Shown: positions 15,640 through 27,174, counted from the stretch's first letter. The stretch is 64,000 nucleotides of DNA from Nocardiopsis sp. CNT312 (GCF_000515115.1 NZ_AZXF01000010.1:62001-126000), one strand, 5' to 3'. Made by a program: numbers and translations. Notes: generated from the letters alone by a model not told the origin.

Positions 15640-16764
15640 GTGGCCTCATCCACGACCAGTCCGCAACACGGCCGCCCGGGGGAAGAGCGGTGCGCGTCCT
15701 CCTCTCATGCCTCCGCTCCGACGCCCGCGCCCGACCGGGACGCGCGACTGGACAACGCCAAGTTCCTTCTCATCGCCCTGGTGGTCCTCGGCCACGGGAT
15801 CGAACCCCTGACCGGCTCCTACGAACCGACCCGGGCTCTGTACTTCTGGATCTACCTCTTCCACATGCCCGCGTTCATCGTGATCAGCGGGTACCTCTCA
15901 CGGTCCTTCGACGGCTCGTCCAAACGCGTGGAGAGGCTGTTCCTGTCCCTGGCGGTCCCCTACCTCGTCTTCTGGACGATCCACCAGGTGATCTCCGGCG
16001 CGGCACGCGGCGGCCTCCCCGACTCCCTGTCGGTCCTCAAACCGACCTGGACGCTGTGGTTCCTGGTCGCCCTCTTCCTGTGGCGGCTCAGCGTTCCCGT
16101 CTGGAAGCGGCTGCGGTGGCCCGTGGCCGTCTCCGTGGCCGTCTCGTTGTTCGCCGCCACGGCCGACCTCGGCTCGACCCTGTCGCTGGGCCGCGTGCTC
16201 AGCCTCCTGCCGTTCTTCGTCCTGGGCCTGTGCCTGCGCCGGGAGCACTTCGCGCTCCTGGACCGCACCTGGGTGCGCGTCTGCTCGGCCGCGGTACTGG
16301 TGGGGACCGCCGTCCTCGCCGTGCCGATGTCCGGCGACCTGAGCCGGGAGTGGCTGTTCTGGCGGAACAGCCTCACCGACCGCGACATCGACCCTCTGGC
16401 GCCCAGCATCGGCATCAGGCTCGCGTTCATGGCCCTGGCCCTGGCGATGACGGTGGCCGTCCTCGCCCTCACCCCCAAGCGCCGTACCTGGATGACGGCC
16501 CTGGGTGCCTACACGCTGTACGTGTACCTGGGACACGCCGTCTTCTACAGGGTCCTCAAGACCACGCCCTGGTACGACCTCACGGGGGGCGCCGTGGGAG
16601 CGGCGGTCAACATCGCGCTCGCGGCGGCCGTCACCCTGCTGCTGTGCGCCCCGTGGATGCGACGGTGCATGCGGTGGGCGGTCGAACCGCAGCCGACATG
16701 GTTCCTGCCCGAGGACTCCCCGCTGCGCCGTGGCAAGGCCGGATCCGGCGCGGGCACCGGCTGA
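15640..16764 (+). CDS. Acyltransferase 3-family integral membrane protein
   Basis: This 374-residue protein has about ten hydrophobic segments and the acyltransferase 3 signature at the start of the fold: LDNAKFLLIALVVLGHG with its catalytic His, then FHMPAFIVISGYL. Related proteins (fucose 4-O-acetylase group) O-acetylate cell-surface glycans. GTG 15640 follows CGGAG by 7 bases and is my preferred start. A GTG at 15406 with GGAAGGGG just upstream is in frame and would add 78 Pro/Ser/Arg-rich residues; codon use there is less biased than in the membrane domain. The acceptor is unknown. It converges on the phosphatidyltransferase gene across a strong hairpin. Confidence 0.83.
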   Translation: MASSTTSPQHGRPGEERCASSSHASAPTPAPDRDARLDNAKFLLIALVVLGHGIEPLTGSYEPTRALYFWIYLFHMPAFIVISGYLSRSFDGSSKRVERLFLSLAVPYLVFWTIHQVISGAARGGLPDSLSVLKPTWTLWFLVALFLWRLSVPVWKRLRWPVAVSVAVSLFAATADLGSTLSLGRVLSLLPFFVLGLCLRREHFALLDRTWVRVCSAAVLVGTAVLAVPMSGDLSREWLFWRNSLTDRDIDPLAPSIGIRLAFMALALAMTVAVLALTPKRRTWMTALGAYTLYVYLGHAVFYRVLKTTPWYDLTGGAVGAAVNIALAAAVTLLLCAPWMRRCMRWAVEPQPTWFLPEDSPLRRGKAGSGAGTG

Positions 16765-16770
16765 GGCCCT

Positions 16771-16792
16771 CCCGGGGCCCGCGGGCCCCGGG
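16771..16792. terminator. Bidirectional terminator, perfect 22-base GC palindrome
   Basis: The sequence CCCGGGGCCCG/CGGGCCCCGGG is fully self-complementary and lies between the convergent acyltransferase and phosphatidyltransferase genes. Confidence 0.7.
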
Positions 16793-16819
16793 AACGGGTG
16801 GACGGTCACCGGGCTGTGC

Positions 16820-17704
16820 TCAGCGGCCGTCCCCGGACCGCAGAAGCGCCTGGACCCGGCGGGACTCCCCCCACAGCCGCCCGACCAGGACCGCCTCGAA
16901 GAAGCCCAGGGCCGCGCACGAGAGGACCGCGATCGGAAGGATCAGGCTGTCCAGGGGGGTGGCCAGGGAGACCAGCGCGGACGCGGGGGCGACGATGCAC
17001 AGGAACATCTCGAACTCGATACCGCTGAACAGGTGAGGGCGCACCCGGTGCCGCAGGAGGGACGCACGAACCCTCGCGTACAGGCCCCGTGGAGCGGGAG
17101 CGGGATCCCCCGGGGCCTCCTCGGCCCCCTCCCCCTCCGGATCGTCTTCGGTGCCGGCACGGACCGGCTCGGGCTCCCCGGCCATCTCCGCCAGGGCACG
17201 CTTCAGGGCCCGACGGGTCTTGGCGACCTGTGAGGCGTTGAGATAGCGCAGCAAGTCGAAGAAGACCACGACCGGCGCGGCGATCAGGTAGGCGGTGCTG
17301 CCCGTGGCCGCCCACTGGCCGACCAGCAGCGCCATCACACAGCCGAAGAAGCGGATGCGGTCGAAGACGAAGTCGACCCAGGCACCGAAGATCGAACCGG
17401 TGCCCTTGAGGCGGGCGATCTTGCCGTCCATGCAGTCCAGGACGAAGCTCAGGTGGAACAGCAGGGCACCGGCCAGGAGCCAGGCCCAACCCGCCGCGCC
17501 GGCCCACACCGGGGCCGCGAAGCAGACCGCTGAGAACAATCCGAGGAGACCGGCGCCCAGGGTGAGCTGGTTCGGGGTGAGCGAGGTCCGGTTCGCGGCC
17601 CAGACGACCAGGCGTCCGGCCAGGGGATCGACGAGGAAGACCGTCCACCAGGCGTCCCTGGTTTTATAGGTCTCTTTGACGTGGTCGAGTGTGAATCTGG
17701 ACAT
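16820..17704 (-). CDS. CDP-alcohol phosphatidyltransferase family protein
   Basis: This 294-residue integral membrane enzyme carries the complete CDP-alcohol phosphotransferase motif D-x2-DG-x2-AR-x8-G-x3-D-x3-D at D90, D93, G94, A97, R98, G107, D111 and D115. Such enzymes swap CMP for an alcohol acceptor to make phospholipids or inositol lipids. A charged Glu/Pro/Gly-rich loop (about 185-215) splits the membrane part, which is unusual for the small members of the family. The acceptor cannot be inferred. The ATG at 17704 begins MSRFTLD, and a short intergenic region separates it from the divergent guaB1. Confidence 0.87.
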   Translation of the reverse strand: MSRFTLDHVKETYKTRDAWWTVFLVDPLAGRLVVWAANRTSLTPNQLTLGAGLLGLFSAVCFAAPVWAGAAGWAWLLAGALLFHLSFVLDCMDGKIARLKGTGSIFGAWVDFVFDRIRFFGCVMALLVGQWAATGSTAYLIAAPVVVFFDLLRYLNASQVAKTRRALKRALAEMAGEPEPVRAGTEDDPEGEGAEEAPGDPAPAPRGLYARVRASLLRHRVRPHLFSGIEFEMFLCIVAPASALVSLATPLDSLILPIAVLSCAALGFFEAVLVGRLWGESRRVQALLRSGDGR

Positions 17705-17818
17705 GCGGTTTACTTCTACTTCCCAACGGGCCCGTCCCGGCCCGGCCGAAGTGCCGGGGGGCGTACCGTCCGAGCGGGGGTATGGCAGCGGTGAACCGGC
17801 CCATCATCCCAGACGGCT

Positions 17819-20137
<2,319 letters not shown>

Positions 20138-20319
20138 ATCCGCCTCCGTCCTCGCGTTCCGTGTTCCTCTCACATCCAACCGTGCACGCCTCACCGGCCA
20201 GAACGCGGAAACCGCGCCCGAACCCGGCCAGAGTGGTTGCACAAGTCCCGTGATCGTGCATTGTTGTGTGCGTGCCACGGGCGTGTCCCGGCCGACACAA
20301 GCGCAGAGAGGGCTCCGCG

Positions 20320-20715
20320 ATGGCCGACCTGTACCCCCTGCTCCCCGTCGTCGCGGGACTGATCACACTCTGGACGGTGACCCGCAACACCCGCCTGGAC
20401 CTGCGCCTGGCGCGGCACGGCGTGCGGGCCAAGGGACGGGTGATCGGTTACCACGAGACCTCGTCCGCCTCCCGGATGATCGTGCAGTTCCGCACCGAGG
20501 AGGGCGAGGTGGTGCACGCCGAGCACGAGAACACCGGTTGGACGGCCTCACGGGCCGGAGAGATCGTCACCGTCTCCTACGATCCGAACCTTCCGGAGAT
20601 CGCCCGGATCGTCTCAGCGCCGTGGCTGAGCCACTGGGTCCGCGGACTGTTCGGTTCGCTCGGCCTTCTCCTTATGGCCATTGGACTGCTGCTCGGTTAC
20701 CTGGCGTGGTGGTGA
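20320..20715 (+). CDS. DUF3592-domain small membrane protein
   Basis: This 131-residue protein has an N-terminal hydrophobic segment (about 5-20), a small beta-rich domain (about 30-100) of the DUF3592 type with a conserved VSYDPNLPEIARI stretch, and a C-terminal transmembrane helix (about 108-130). The ATG at 20320 has GAGAGGG upstream. Function is unknown; proteins of this family are widespread and uncharacterised. It precedes the conservon by 430 bases and is probably a separate transcript. Confidence 0.75.
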   Translation: MADLYPLLPVVAGLITLWTVTRNTRLDLRLARHGVRAKGRVIGYHETSSASRMIVQFRTEEGEVVHAEHENTGWTASRAGEIVTVSYDPNLPEIARIVSAPWLSHWVRGLFGSLGLLLMAIGLLLGYLAWW

Positions 20716-21146
20716 CCCTGTCCTCTGCGTACATATTCCCTGACCAGTGTTCTATGGAGTTCCAAACGCCCTTATCCCCTGATAACGTCCCATAGCACTG
20801 ATGTCCTGGTTTGACCCACAAGTCAAGCCTTTAACACAAGCCACCCTTCGTCACAGAAATCCGCGGAGACAAAGAGACGCAGCACCGGTGTAACGGCTGA
20901 TCAGCGCCGCAGCCCTCCCCTGCCTCGAACCCACCCCCCTCGACAGGCGGTCCCCCACACCGCCCTTCGACGTGAAAAGGCACCCTGTGGTCGCTCCTCA
21001 GCAGGCTCCACACCGCCTTCGGCGACAGAGCGCAACCAAAGACCAGGTCTGTGCGGTGCTCCCCCACCACGGACCACCGCCGCACCGGCCTGGGGAAACG
21101 CTCCGCCTCGAGGCCCCCAGATTCGACGCGGACCGACAGGAGAACC
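20716..21146. other. Regulatory region upstream of the conservon
   Basis: This 431-base stretch is AT-richer than its surroundings near 20730-20870. It contains the TTGAC-N6-GTCAA repeat listed below and the ribosome-binding site of cvnA. No gene is supportable here. Confidence 0.55.
20811..20826. promoter_or_regulatory. Inverted repeat TTGAC-N6-GTCAA upstream of the conservon
   Basis: Perfect 5-base arms with a 6-base spacer lie about 320 bases before cvnA. The left arm can also be read as a -35 element (TTGACC), so this may be an operator overlapping a promoter. Confidence 0.4.
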
Positions 21147-23666
21147 GTGCAAGCAGTACAGAAGCGACGCGAGCGGACGATCGCCGCCCGCATCCGTTCC
21201 CTGGTCATGATCCCCACCTCCGCCCTGATAGCGATCTGGCTGGTCATCACGTTCTCCATGGCGTGGGACGGCATCTACCAGCTCCTGCGGGCCCAGGCGG
21301 TCGACAACATGATCGTCCCGGCCGCCGAGGGCATGGTGAACGTGATGCACGAACGCTCCGCCACCATCGCCTACATCGAGGACCCCCAAAACCCCGAACT
21401 GAAGGAGCGGCTCACGGAGTCGCGCGAGGAGTCCGACGCCACCCTGGGGGTGACCATCGAGGACCTCGTAGGCATCACCGACGTCTCACCGGGCCTGTCC
21501 GCGCAGAGGATCGAGACCCTGTACGAACAGTACGAGGAGATCGACGGCATCCGCTCCTCGGTCGACTCCGGTACGGCCACCCACGACGAGGCGCTGGAGT
21601 ACTACGACGCCCTGATGACCACCGGCACGGACGTCTTCGACACGCAGGCCCGCCTGGTCAGCGAGGCCGCCTCCGTCAACCCGGGGTTCACCGCCACCTA
21701 CATGTTCCGCGCCATCGACCTGTTCGCGCGCACCGACACCCTGCTCTCCTACGCCTTCGCTACCGGGGAGCTCAGCCGCGAGGACCAGCGGGAGTTCACG
21801 CAACTGGTCGGCTCCTACGAGCACCTCATGGAGTCCAACGCCCAGTATCTGGAGGGCGAGGGGCAGCAGGAGCGCTATGAGGCCCTCGTCAACGGCCCCG
21901 AGTACACACAACTGCTCCAGATGCAGCGGACGGTCATCGACCGGGTGCCCCCCACCGCGATCGAGACGAACCCGACCACCTTCGAGCAGGAGGTCGTCGA
22001 AGACCTGTCCATGCCGATCGAACACGAGGCCTGGGCCGCCCCCTACGAGCACACGCTCACGGAGCTGATCGGGATCGGCACCGACGAGGCCCTGCACTCG
22101 GCCCAGCTCACCGGTGACGAGGCCTGGTCGAAGGTCTTCGCCGCGATCGGCACGAGCCTCGGTGTCGCGGCCGTGGTCGGTGCGGCGTTCCTCCTGGCCC
22201 GACGGGGCTCCGAGGGGCTGACCACACGTCTGCTGCGCCTGCGCGACGACTCCCGGGACCTGGCCGAGAACCGGCTGCCCGACCTCATGCGCCGCGTGCA
22301 CCAGGGCGAACGCGTGGACACGCGGTCGTCCCTGCCGGAACTGACCACCGACGACGACGAGATCGGTGACGTCGCCAAGGCGTTCAACACCGCGCAGCGC
22401 GCCGCCGTGGAGGAGGCGGTACAGCAGACCGAGCTGCGCCACGGCGTCAACCGCGTGTTCCTCAACATCGCGCACCGCAGCCAGACGCTGGTCCACCGCC
22501 AACTGCGCCTGCTGGACGCGATGGAGCGCGAGCAGGAGGACCCGGAGCAGTTGGCCCAGCTGTTCAAGCTCGACCACCTGGCCACCCGCTCCCGGCGCAA
22601 CGCGGAGAACCTCCTCATCCTGGGCGGCGAGGCTCCCGGCCGCACCTGGCACCGGCCGATGCCGCTGATCGACGTGCTGCGCGGCGCGATCTCGGAGTCC
22701 GGTGACTACACGCGTGTCAAGCGCGAGCGCATCGCCCGGGTCAACCTGCACGGGCCCGCCGTCGCCGACGTGATCCACCTGGTCGCCGAGCTGATCGACA
22801 ACGCGGCGATGTTCTCCCCGCCCCACACCCAGGTGCGGATCAGCAGCGAGGAGGTCCCCCACGGCGCGACGATCGAGATCGAGGACCGCGGTCTGGGAAT
22901 GACCGGCGGTGAACTCGCCGACGCGAACGCGCTGCTGACGGACCCGCCCGAGTTCGACGTCATGCGACTGAACGAGAAGATGCGCCTGGGCCTGTTCGTG
23001 GTCTCGCACCTGGCGCACCGCCACGACATCAAGGTGCACCTGCGTTCCTCCCCCTATGGGGGCGTGCAGGCGATCGTGCTGCTGCCCCAGGGCCTGATCA
23101 CGGAGACCGGGACGCCTTCCGGTGAGACCGGGGACCTCCGGAGGGACACCTGGCAGGTGCGCGAGCTCACCGAACACGGTGTCCCCGGCCTCGCCTCGGG
23201 CCCCGGCAACGGTGCGAAGCCGGCCCTGGCACCGGTCGCCACCCCCGTCTCCGAAGAGTCGGAGGACGAGGCGCCGACGCCCACCGAGGCGACGATCACC
23301 GCCGCGCCGGAGCCGGTGGAGGGCCCCGCCCCGCACGACGACCGCCCCGCACTGCCGAGCCGCAGACCCGGTGGGGCCGCGGCAACGGACCACGTCCCCT
23401 CCGCTGAGACCCCGGACGAACGGCCTTCGCTACCCAAACGGCGTCCGCAGGAGAACCTGGCCCCGCAGTTGGCCGCGGCCCCCTCCGGAGCGGGGCGAAC
23501 CGAACCCGCCGGGAGTGCCGGTGCCGCCGACCCCTCGAACGGCTCCCCCGACGGCGCGGAGCGGCTGGCACGCCTGCGCCGGAACATGTCCGCGTTCCAG
23601 AAGGGAACGGACCGCGGACGGCGCGACGGCAGACAGCAGATCCACGACACCGACAAGGACGCCTAA
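21147..23666 (+). CDS. cvnA: Conservon sensor kinase-like protein CvnA (nitrate-sensing NIT domain, HAMP, HATPase)
   Basis: This 839-residue membrane protein has a first transmembrane helix (about 18-38), a NIT-type extracellular sensing domain, a second helix near 330-350 and a HAMP linker. It then has a histidine-kinase-like core with an N-box (ELIDNAAMF) and G1 region (EDRGLGMTGGEL). The dimerisation helix has NIAHRSQTLVHRQ, not the classical HisKA H-E/D motif. The last 170 residues are Pro/Ala/Glu-rich and disordered. In known conservons CvnA forms a membrane complex with CvnB-D, like a eukaryotic receptor-G-protein assembly. GTG 21147 follows CAGGAG by 6 bases. The signal is unknown. Confidence 0.87.
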   Translation: MQAVQKRRERTIAARIRSLVMIPTSALIAIWLVITFSMAWDGIYQLLRAQAVDNMIVPAAEGMVNVMHERSATIAYIEDPQNPELKERLTESREESDATLGVTIEDLVGITDVSPGLSAQRIETLYEQYEEIDGIRSSVDSGTATHDEALEYYDALMTTGTDVFDTQARLVSEAASVNPGFTATYMFRAIDLFARTDTLLSYAFATGELSREDQREFTQLVGSYEHLMESNAQYLEGEGQQERYEALVNGPEYTQLLQMQRTVIDRVPPTAIETNPTTFEQEVVEDLSMPIEHEAWAAPYEHTLTELIGIGTDEALHSAQLTGDEAWSKVFAAIGTSLGVAAVVGAAFLLARRGSEGLTTRLLRLRDDSRDLAENRLPDLMRRVHQGERVDTRSSLPELTTDDDEIGDVAKAFNTAQRAAVEEAVQQTELRHGVNRVFLNIAHRSQTLVHRQLRLLDAMEREQEDPEQLAQLFKLDHLATRSRRNAENLLILGGEAPGRTWHRPMPLIDVLRGAISESGDYTRVKRERIARVNLHGPAVADVIHLVAELIDNAAMFSPPHTQVRISSEEVPHGATIEIEDRGLGMTGGELADANALLTDPPEFDVMRLNEKMRLGLFVVSHLAHRHDIKVHLRSSPYGGVQAIVLLPQGLITETGTPSGETGDLRRDTWQVRELTEHGVPGLASGPGNGAKPALAPVATPVSEESEDEAPTPTEATITAAPEPVEGPAPHDDRPALPSRRPGGAAATDHVPSAETPDERPSLPKRRPQENLAPQLAAAPSGAGRTEPAGSAGAADPSNGSPDGAERLARLRRNMSAFQKGTDRGRRDGRQQIHDTDKDA

Positions 23667-23667
23667 C

Positions 23668-24123
23668 GTGACGAGCACTCCTGACAGCGCAGAACTCGAC
23701 AACGGCAGTGGCGCGGACAAGAAGAACATCGACTGGCTCCTGGACGAGCTGCTCGACCGGGCGGTCGGATCGCGCAGCGCGATCGTGCTGTCGGCCGACG
23801 GTCTGCTGATCGGCCGCTCGCAGGACCTGGCGGAGGAGGACGGAGAACACCTGGCGGCGGTGGCCTCCGCCTTCCAGAGCCTGGCCCGGGGCACCAGCCA
23901 GCGCTTCGGCGGCGGCCAGGTCCTCCAGAGCATCGTGGAGATGGAGCAGGCCTACCTGTTCGTCACGGGTGCGGGCCGGGGCGCCCGGCTGGCCGTCATC
24001 GCTGAGGAGAGCGCGGACGTCGGCCTCATCGCCTACGAGATGAACGTGCTGGTCGAACAAGTCGGCCGGTACATGGAAGCCGCGCCCAGGCAGGCGGACG
24101 CGTCCGGTGAAGCCGCACGGTAG
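23668..24123 (+). CDS. cvnB: Conservon roadblock/LC7 protein CvnB
   Basis: This 151-residue protein has a roadblock/LC7 domain over about residues 20-135 (IDWLLDELL, SAIVLSADGLLIG, VIAEESADVGLIAYEM). These domains usually bind and regulate small GTPases, here CvnD. GTG 23668 begins one base after the cvnA stop and has AAGGA 8 bases upstream. An in-frame extension back into cvnA is not used. Confidence 0.9.
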   Translation: MTSTPDSAELDNGSGADKKNIDWLLDELLDRAVGSRSAIVLSADGLLIGRSQDLAEEDGEHLAAVASAFQSLARGTSQRFGGGQVLQSIVEMEQAYLFVTGAGRGARLAVIAEESADVGLIAYEMNVLVEQVGRYMEAAPRQADASGEAAR

Positions 24124-24132
24124 GGGACGTTC

Positions 24133-24510
24133 ATGCAAGAACACAGCGAGTACGGCCCCGATGGGGCCTCCGAGGAGCCCCTGGTCCGCCCGTACGTGAT
24201 CGCGCAGGGCCGCGGCCGCTCGGACACCGTCCAGTTGGACATGATCAGCGTCGTCATCGCGGCGAAGCGTGTCGAGGTGGACGAGATGGCCCTCGAACCG
24301 GAACAGCTCCGCATCCTTGATCTGTGCCGCCGCCCCCAGTCGGTGGCCGAGGTGTCCGCGCACCTGGACATCCCGGTCGGTGTCGTCAAGGCCCTGCTCA
24401 GCGACCTCCTCAACCGCGGCCTGGCCCTGGCACGCGCCCCCTACACGTCCAAGAGCCCGGTGAACCGGGACGTCCTCCAGGCGGTACTCGATGGCATCCA
24501 GAAACTCTGA
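24133..24510 (+). CDS. cvnC: Conservon DUF742 protein CvnC
   Basis: This 125-residue DUF742 protein has an N-terminal LVRPYVIAQGR motif and a C-terminal winged-helix-like region (LRILDLCRRPQSVAEVSAHL). It is the third member of the conservon. It starts 9 bases after cvnB with AGGGGACG upstream, and its last 20 bases overlap cvnD. Its molecular role is unclear, though it interacts with other Cvn proteins in studied systems. Confidence 0.9.
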   Translation: MQEHSEYGPDGASEEPLVRPYVIAQGRGRSDTVQLDMISVVIAAKRVEVDEMALEPEQLRILDLCRRPQSVAEVSAHLDIPVGVVKALLSDLLNRGLALARAPYTSKSPVNRDVLQAVLDGIQKL

Positions 24511-25072
24511 CCCCACCCAGGAACCGGTCCCGTCCGCGCTGAAGATCCTCATCGCGGGCGGTTTCGGAGCGGGCAAGACCACGATGGTCGGTTCGGTCAG
24601 CGAGATCAACCCGCTCAGCACCGAGGAGTTGATGACCGAGGCCAGCAGGGGAGTCGACGACCTGTCGGGAGTGGAGGCCAAGTCCACCACGACCGTGGCG
24701 CTGGACTTCGGCCGCATCACCATCAACCCGCAACTCGTGCTGTACCTGTTCGGCACCCCCGGACAGGATCGCTTCTGGTTCATGTGGGAGGAGCTGTCGG
24801 AGGGCGCCCTGGGGGCGATCGTCATCGCCGACACCCGCCGCCTGGAAACCTGTTTCGCGGCGGTGGACTTCTTCGAGCGGCGGGGACTCCCTTTCGTGGT
24901 GGCGGTGAACCACTTCGAGGGCTCCCACCGCTACGAACAGGAGGAGGTGCGCTCGGCGCTGAGCCTGGACCCGTCGGTCCCGGTCGTCATCGGCGACGCA
25001 CGCGAACGGGAGTCCTCCAAGGCGGTCCTGCTCTGCCTGATCAACCACGTGGTGAGCAACGTGGCGGCCTGA
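24491..25072 (+). CDS. cvnD: Conservon Ras-like GTPase CvnD
   Basis: This 193-residue small GTPase has the P-loop GGFGAGKTT, switch II GTPGQDRFW and a G4 motif that reads VNHF instead of NKxD, as in this ATP/GTP-binding family. It is the nucleotide switch of the CvnABCD complex. The start overlaps cvnC by 20 bases, so the two are co-translated. The operon continues to an MpaB-type oxygenase gene 151 bases later with no terminator in between. Confidence 0.92.
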   Translation: MASRNSDPTQEPVPSALKILIAGGFGAGKTTMVGSVSEINPLSTEELMTEASRGVDDLSGVEAKSTTTVALDFGRITINPQLVLYLFGTPGQDRFWFMWEELSEGALGAIVIADTRRLETCFAAVDFFERRGLPFVVAVNHFEGSHRYEQEEVRSALSLDPSVPVVIGDARERESSKAVLLCLINHVVSNVAA

Positions 25073-25223
25073 CACCGGCGCACGGTCTCGGGGCCGGCCC
25101 GGCGTCCCTGTTCGCACAAGGACCATCCAGGTAAAGTTCTGGTGGGAAGGTGGCGCACCGACAGGGCCGACCGCGCCCGGCCCCGAGTCTGCCCGCACGG
25201 TCCCGGAGTGGCTGGAGTAGGTC

Positions 25224-26168
25224 GTGAAACGGTTCGAGTGGTATGAGCGGATCCACGCACTGGACGCCGAGCACGACTGCGAGCGGATCGTCCGCATTCT
25301 GAGCGGCCACGAGTTCCCCTGGGACATCGAACAGGCGCTGGGGCTGGCCCTGTACCGCACCTACGCGGTGCCCAGCATCGGTGAGCTCCTGGCCCGGACC
25401 AAGGAGTTCACCGCCCGCACCCAGTACCGCTACGACGACACCGCGCTGATCCTGAGCGACATCCTGGAGCACGGGTTCGGCCCGGGCCGGGGCCGTGACG
25501 CACTGCGCCGCATGAACCAGATGCACCGCTCCTACGGGATCGGCAACGACGACTACCGCTACGTCCTCAGCACCTTCGTCGTCATGCCCGTCCGCTGGCT
25601 CAACGACCTCGGCTACGGGTGGCGGCGCCTGTCGGACCACGAGATCGCCGCGCAGACGAACTACTACCGCAAGCTCGGCCGGCACATGGGCATCAAGGAC
25701 GTCCCCGAGACCTACGCCGGGTTCCGCGAGCTCTTCGACTCCTACGAGCGCGAGCACTTCGCCTACACCGACGGCGGCCGGGCGGTCTCCGACGCCACCC
25801 TCGACCTCATGACCACCTTCTACCCCGCCTGGCAGCGCCCACTGATCCGGCCGTTCACCAGGGCGCTGCTGGACGACCACCTGATCGAGGCCTTCGGCTA
25901 TCCCGCGCCCTCCCGCGCCTGGCGAACGCTCTCCCGCACCGCCCTGCGGCTGCGCGCCAAGGCGGTGCGCCGGATGCGGCCCCGCGAGGAGCCGCGTATG
26001 CCCGCGCAGAGCCCCAACATCCGCAGCTACCCGCACGGCCACGACCCGTCCCGGATCGGGACCTTCCCCCGGGGCTGCCCGGTCCCCCACGGCATGGCGA
26101 CCGTGGAGATCCCCGGTACGGACACGCGCGTGCCCGCCCCCGGCCAGGAACGCGCCCCCGGGAGGTAG
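25224..26168 (+). CDS. MpaB/DUF2236-family oxygenase-like protein
   Basis: This 314-residue protein belongs to the DUF2236/MpaB family, which includes the latex-clearing oxygenase Lcp and fungal MpaB. Conserved stretches are RRMNQMHRSYGI with the candidate haem-ligand His, DDYRYVLSTFVV, and AAQTNYYRKLGRHMGI. Members are b-type haem enzymes or presumed oxidases, but this one's substrate is unknown. A 60-residue basic, Pro-rich tail follows the fold. GTG 25224 has GGAG 9 bases upstream. Its place just after cvnABCD suggests it is an output or partner of that signalling system, but this is inference from position. Confidence 0.78.
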   Translation: MKRFEWYERIHALDAEHDCERIVRILSGHEFPWDIEQALGLALYRTYAVPSIGELLARTKEFTARTQYRYDDTALILSDILEHGFGPGRGRDALRRMNQMHRSYGIGNDDYRYVLSTFVVMPVRWLNDLGYGWRRLSDHEIAAQTNYYRKLGRHMGIKDVPETYAGFRELFDSYEREHFAYTDGGRAVSDATLDLMTTFYPAWQRPLIRPFTRALLDDHLIEAFGYPAPSRAWRTLSRTALRLRAKAVRRMRPREEPRMPAQSPNIRSYPHGHDPSRIGTFPRGCPVPHGMATVEIPGTDTRVPAPGQERAPGR

Positions 26169-26183
26169 GGGGCCGGACGCGCG

Positions 26184-26214
26184 AGTGCCCGGCCAGGGGC
26201 CCCGGCCGGGCACT
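26184..26214. terminator. Bidirectional terminator between the MpaB-like gene and etfA
   Basis: AGTGCCCGGCC (26184-26194) and GGCCGGGCACT (26204-26214) form a perfect 11-base stem with a 9-base loop between two convergent genes. Confidence 0.8.
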
Positions 26215-26229
26215 GGAACCGCGAACGCG

Positions 26230-27174
26230 TTACTTGCGCTTGTTGATCTCCTCGGTGAGCTGCGGGGCGACCGTGTGCAGGTCGCCCACCACGCCGTAGT
26301 CGGCGAGCTCGAAGATCGGCGCCTCGGGGTCCTTGTTGACCGCGACGATGTTCTTCGAGGTCTGCATGCCCGCGCGGTGCTGGATGGCACCGGAGATGCC
26401 CAGTGCCACGTACAGGTTCGGGCTGACCGTCTTACCGGTCTGGCCGACCTGGAACTGGTTCGGGTACCAGCCGGCGTCCACGGCGGCGCGGGAGGCGCCG
26501 ACGGCGGCACCGAGCGCGTCGGCGAGCTGCTCGACGACCGTGAAGTCCTCCGAGCCCACACCGCGGCCACCGGAGACCACGACGGCGGCCTCGGTGAGCT
26601 CGGGACGGTCGCCCTTCTCCTGTGCGACGCGCTCGACGACCTTGGCGCCCTTGGCGGCGTCGGAGACCTCCACGGAGACCGTCTCCTCGGCGGCCGCGCC
26701 GGTGGCGGGCTCGGCCGGGATGGAGTTCGGGCGGACCGCGACGACCGGCACCCCGGTCCTCACGCGGGCGTGGGCGATGGTGGCGCCGCCGAAGATGCTG
26801 TGCTCGGCGACCGCCTCGGCCGTGACGTCGACGACGTCGGTGAGCACACCGGAGCCCAGCTTGACGGCGGCCCGGCCGGCGACCTCCTTGTTCTCGGGCG
26901 TGGCCGAGACCAGGATCGCGGCGGCGGACTTCTCCTGGGCCAGTTTCGCCAGCAGCTCGGCCTTGGGGGCCACGACGTAGTCGTTCAGCTCCGACGAGGC
27001 GACGTAGACCTTCTCCGCGCCGAACTCGGCCAGCCCGGCCTTGCCCGACTCGGCACCGTCGCCGACCCACACCGCGGCGGGCTCGCCGATGCGGCGGGCC
27101 ACGGTCAGCAGCTCGGCGGTGACCTTCTTGACCTGTCCGTCGACGTGGTCGACGAGGACGAGGACCTCAGCCAT
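26230..27174 (-). CDS. etfA: Electron transfer flavoprotein, alpha subunit
   Basis: This 314-residue alpha subunit of ETF accepts electrons from acyl-CoA and other dehydrogenases and passes them to the quinone pool. The C-terminal FAD domain carries the family signature around YVALGISGAIQHRAGM and the region GGRGVGSEDF. The ATG at 27174 (MAEVLVLVDH) follows AAGGA. It lies 34 bases downstream of etfB in the same operon, the normal actinobacterial order. Confidence 0.95.
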   Translation of the reverse strand: MAEVLVLVDHVDGQVKKVTAELLTVARRIGEPAAVWVGDGAESGKAGLAEFGAEKVYVASSELNDYVVAPKAELLAKLAQEKSAAAILVSATPENKEVAGRAAVKLGSGVLTDVVDVTAEAVAEHSIFGGATIAHARVRTGVPVVAVRPNSIPAEPATGAAAEETVSVEVSDAAKGAKVVERVAQEKGDRPELTEAAVVVSGGRGVGSEDFTVVEQLADALGAAVGASRAAVDAGWYPNQFQVGQTGKTVSPNLYVALGISGAIQHRAGMQTSKNIVAVNKDPEAPIFELADYGVVGDLHTVAPQLTEEINKRK

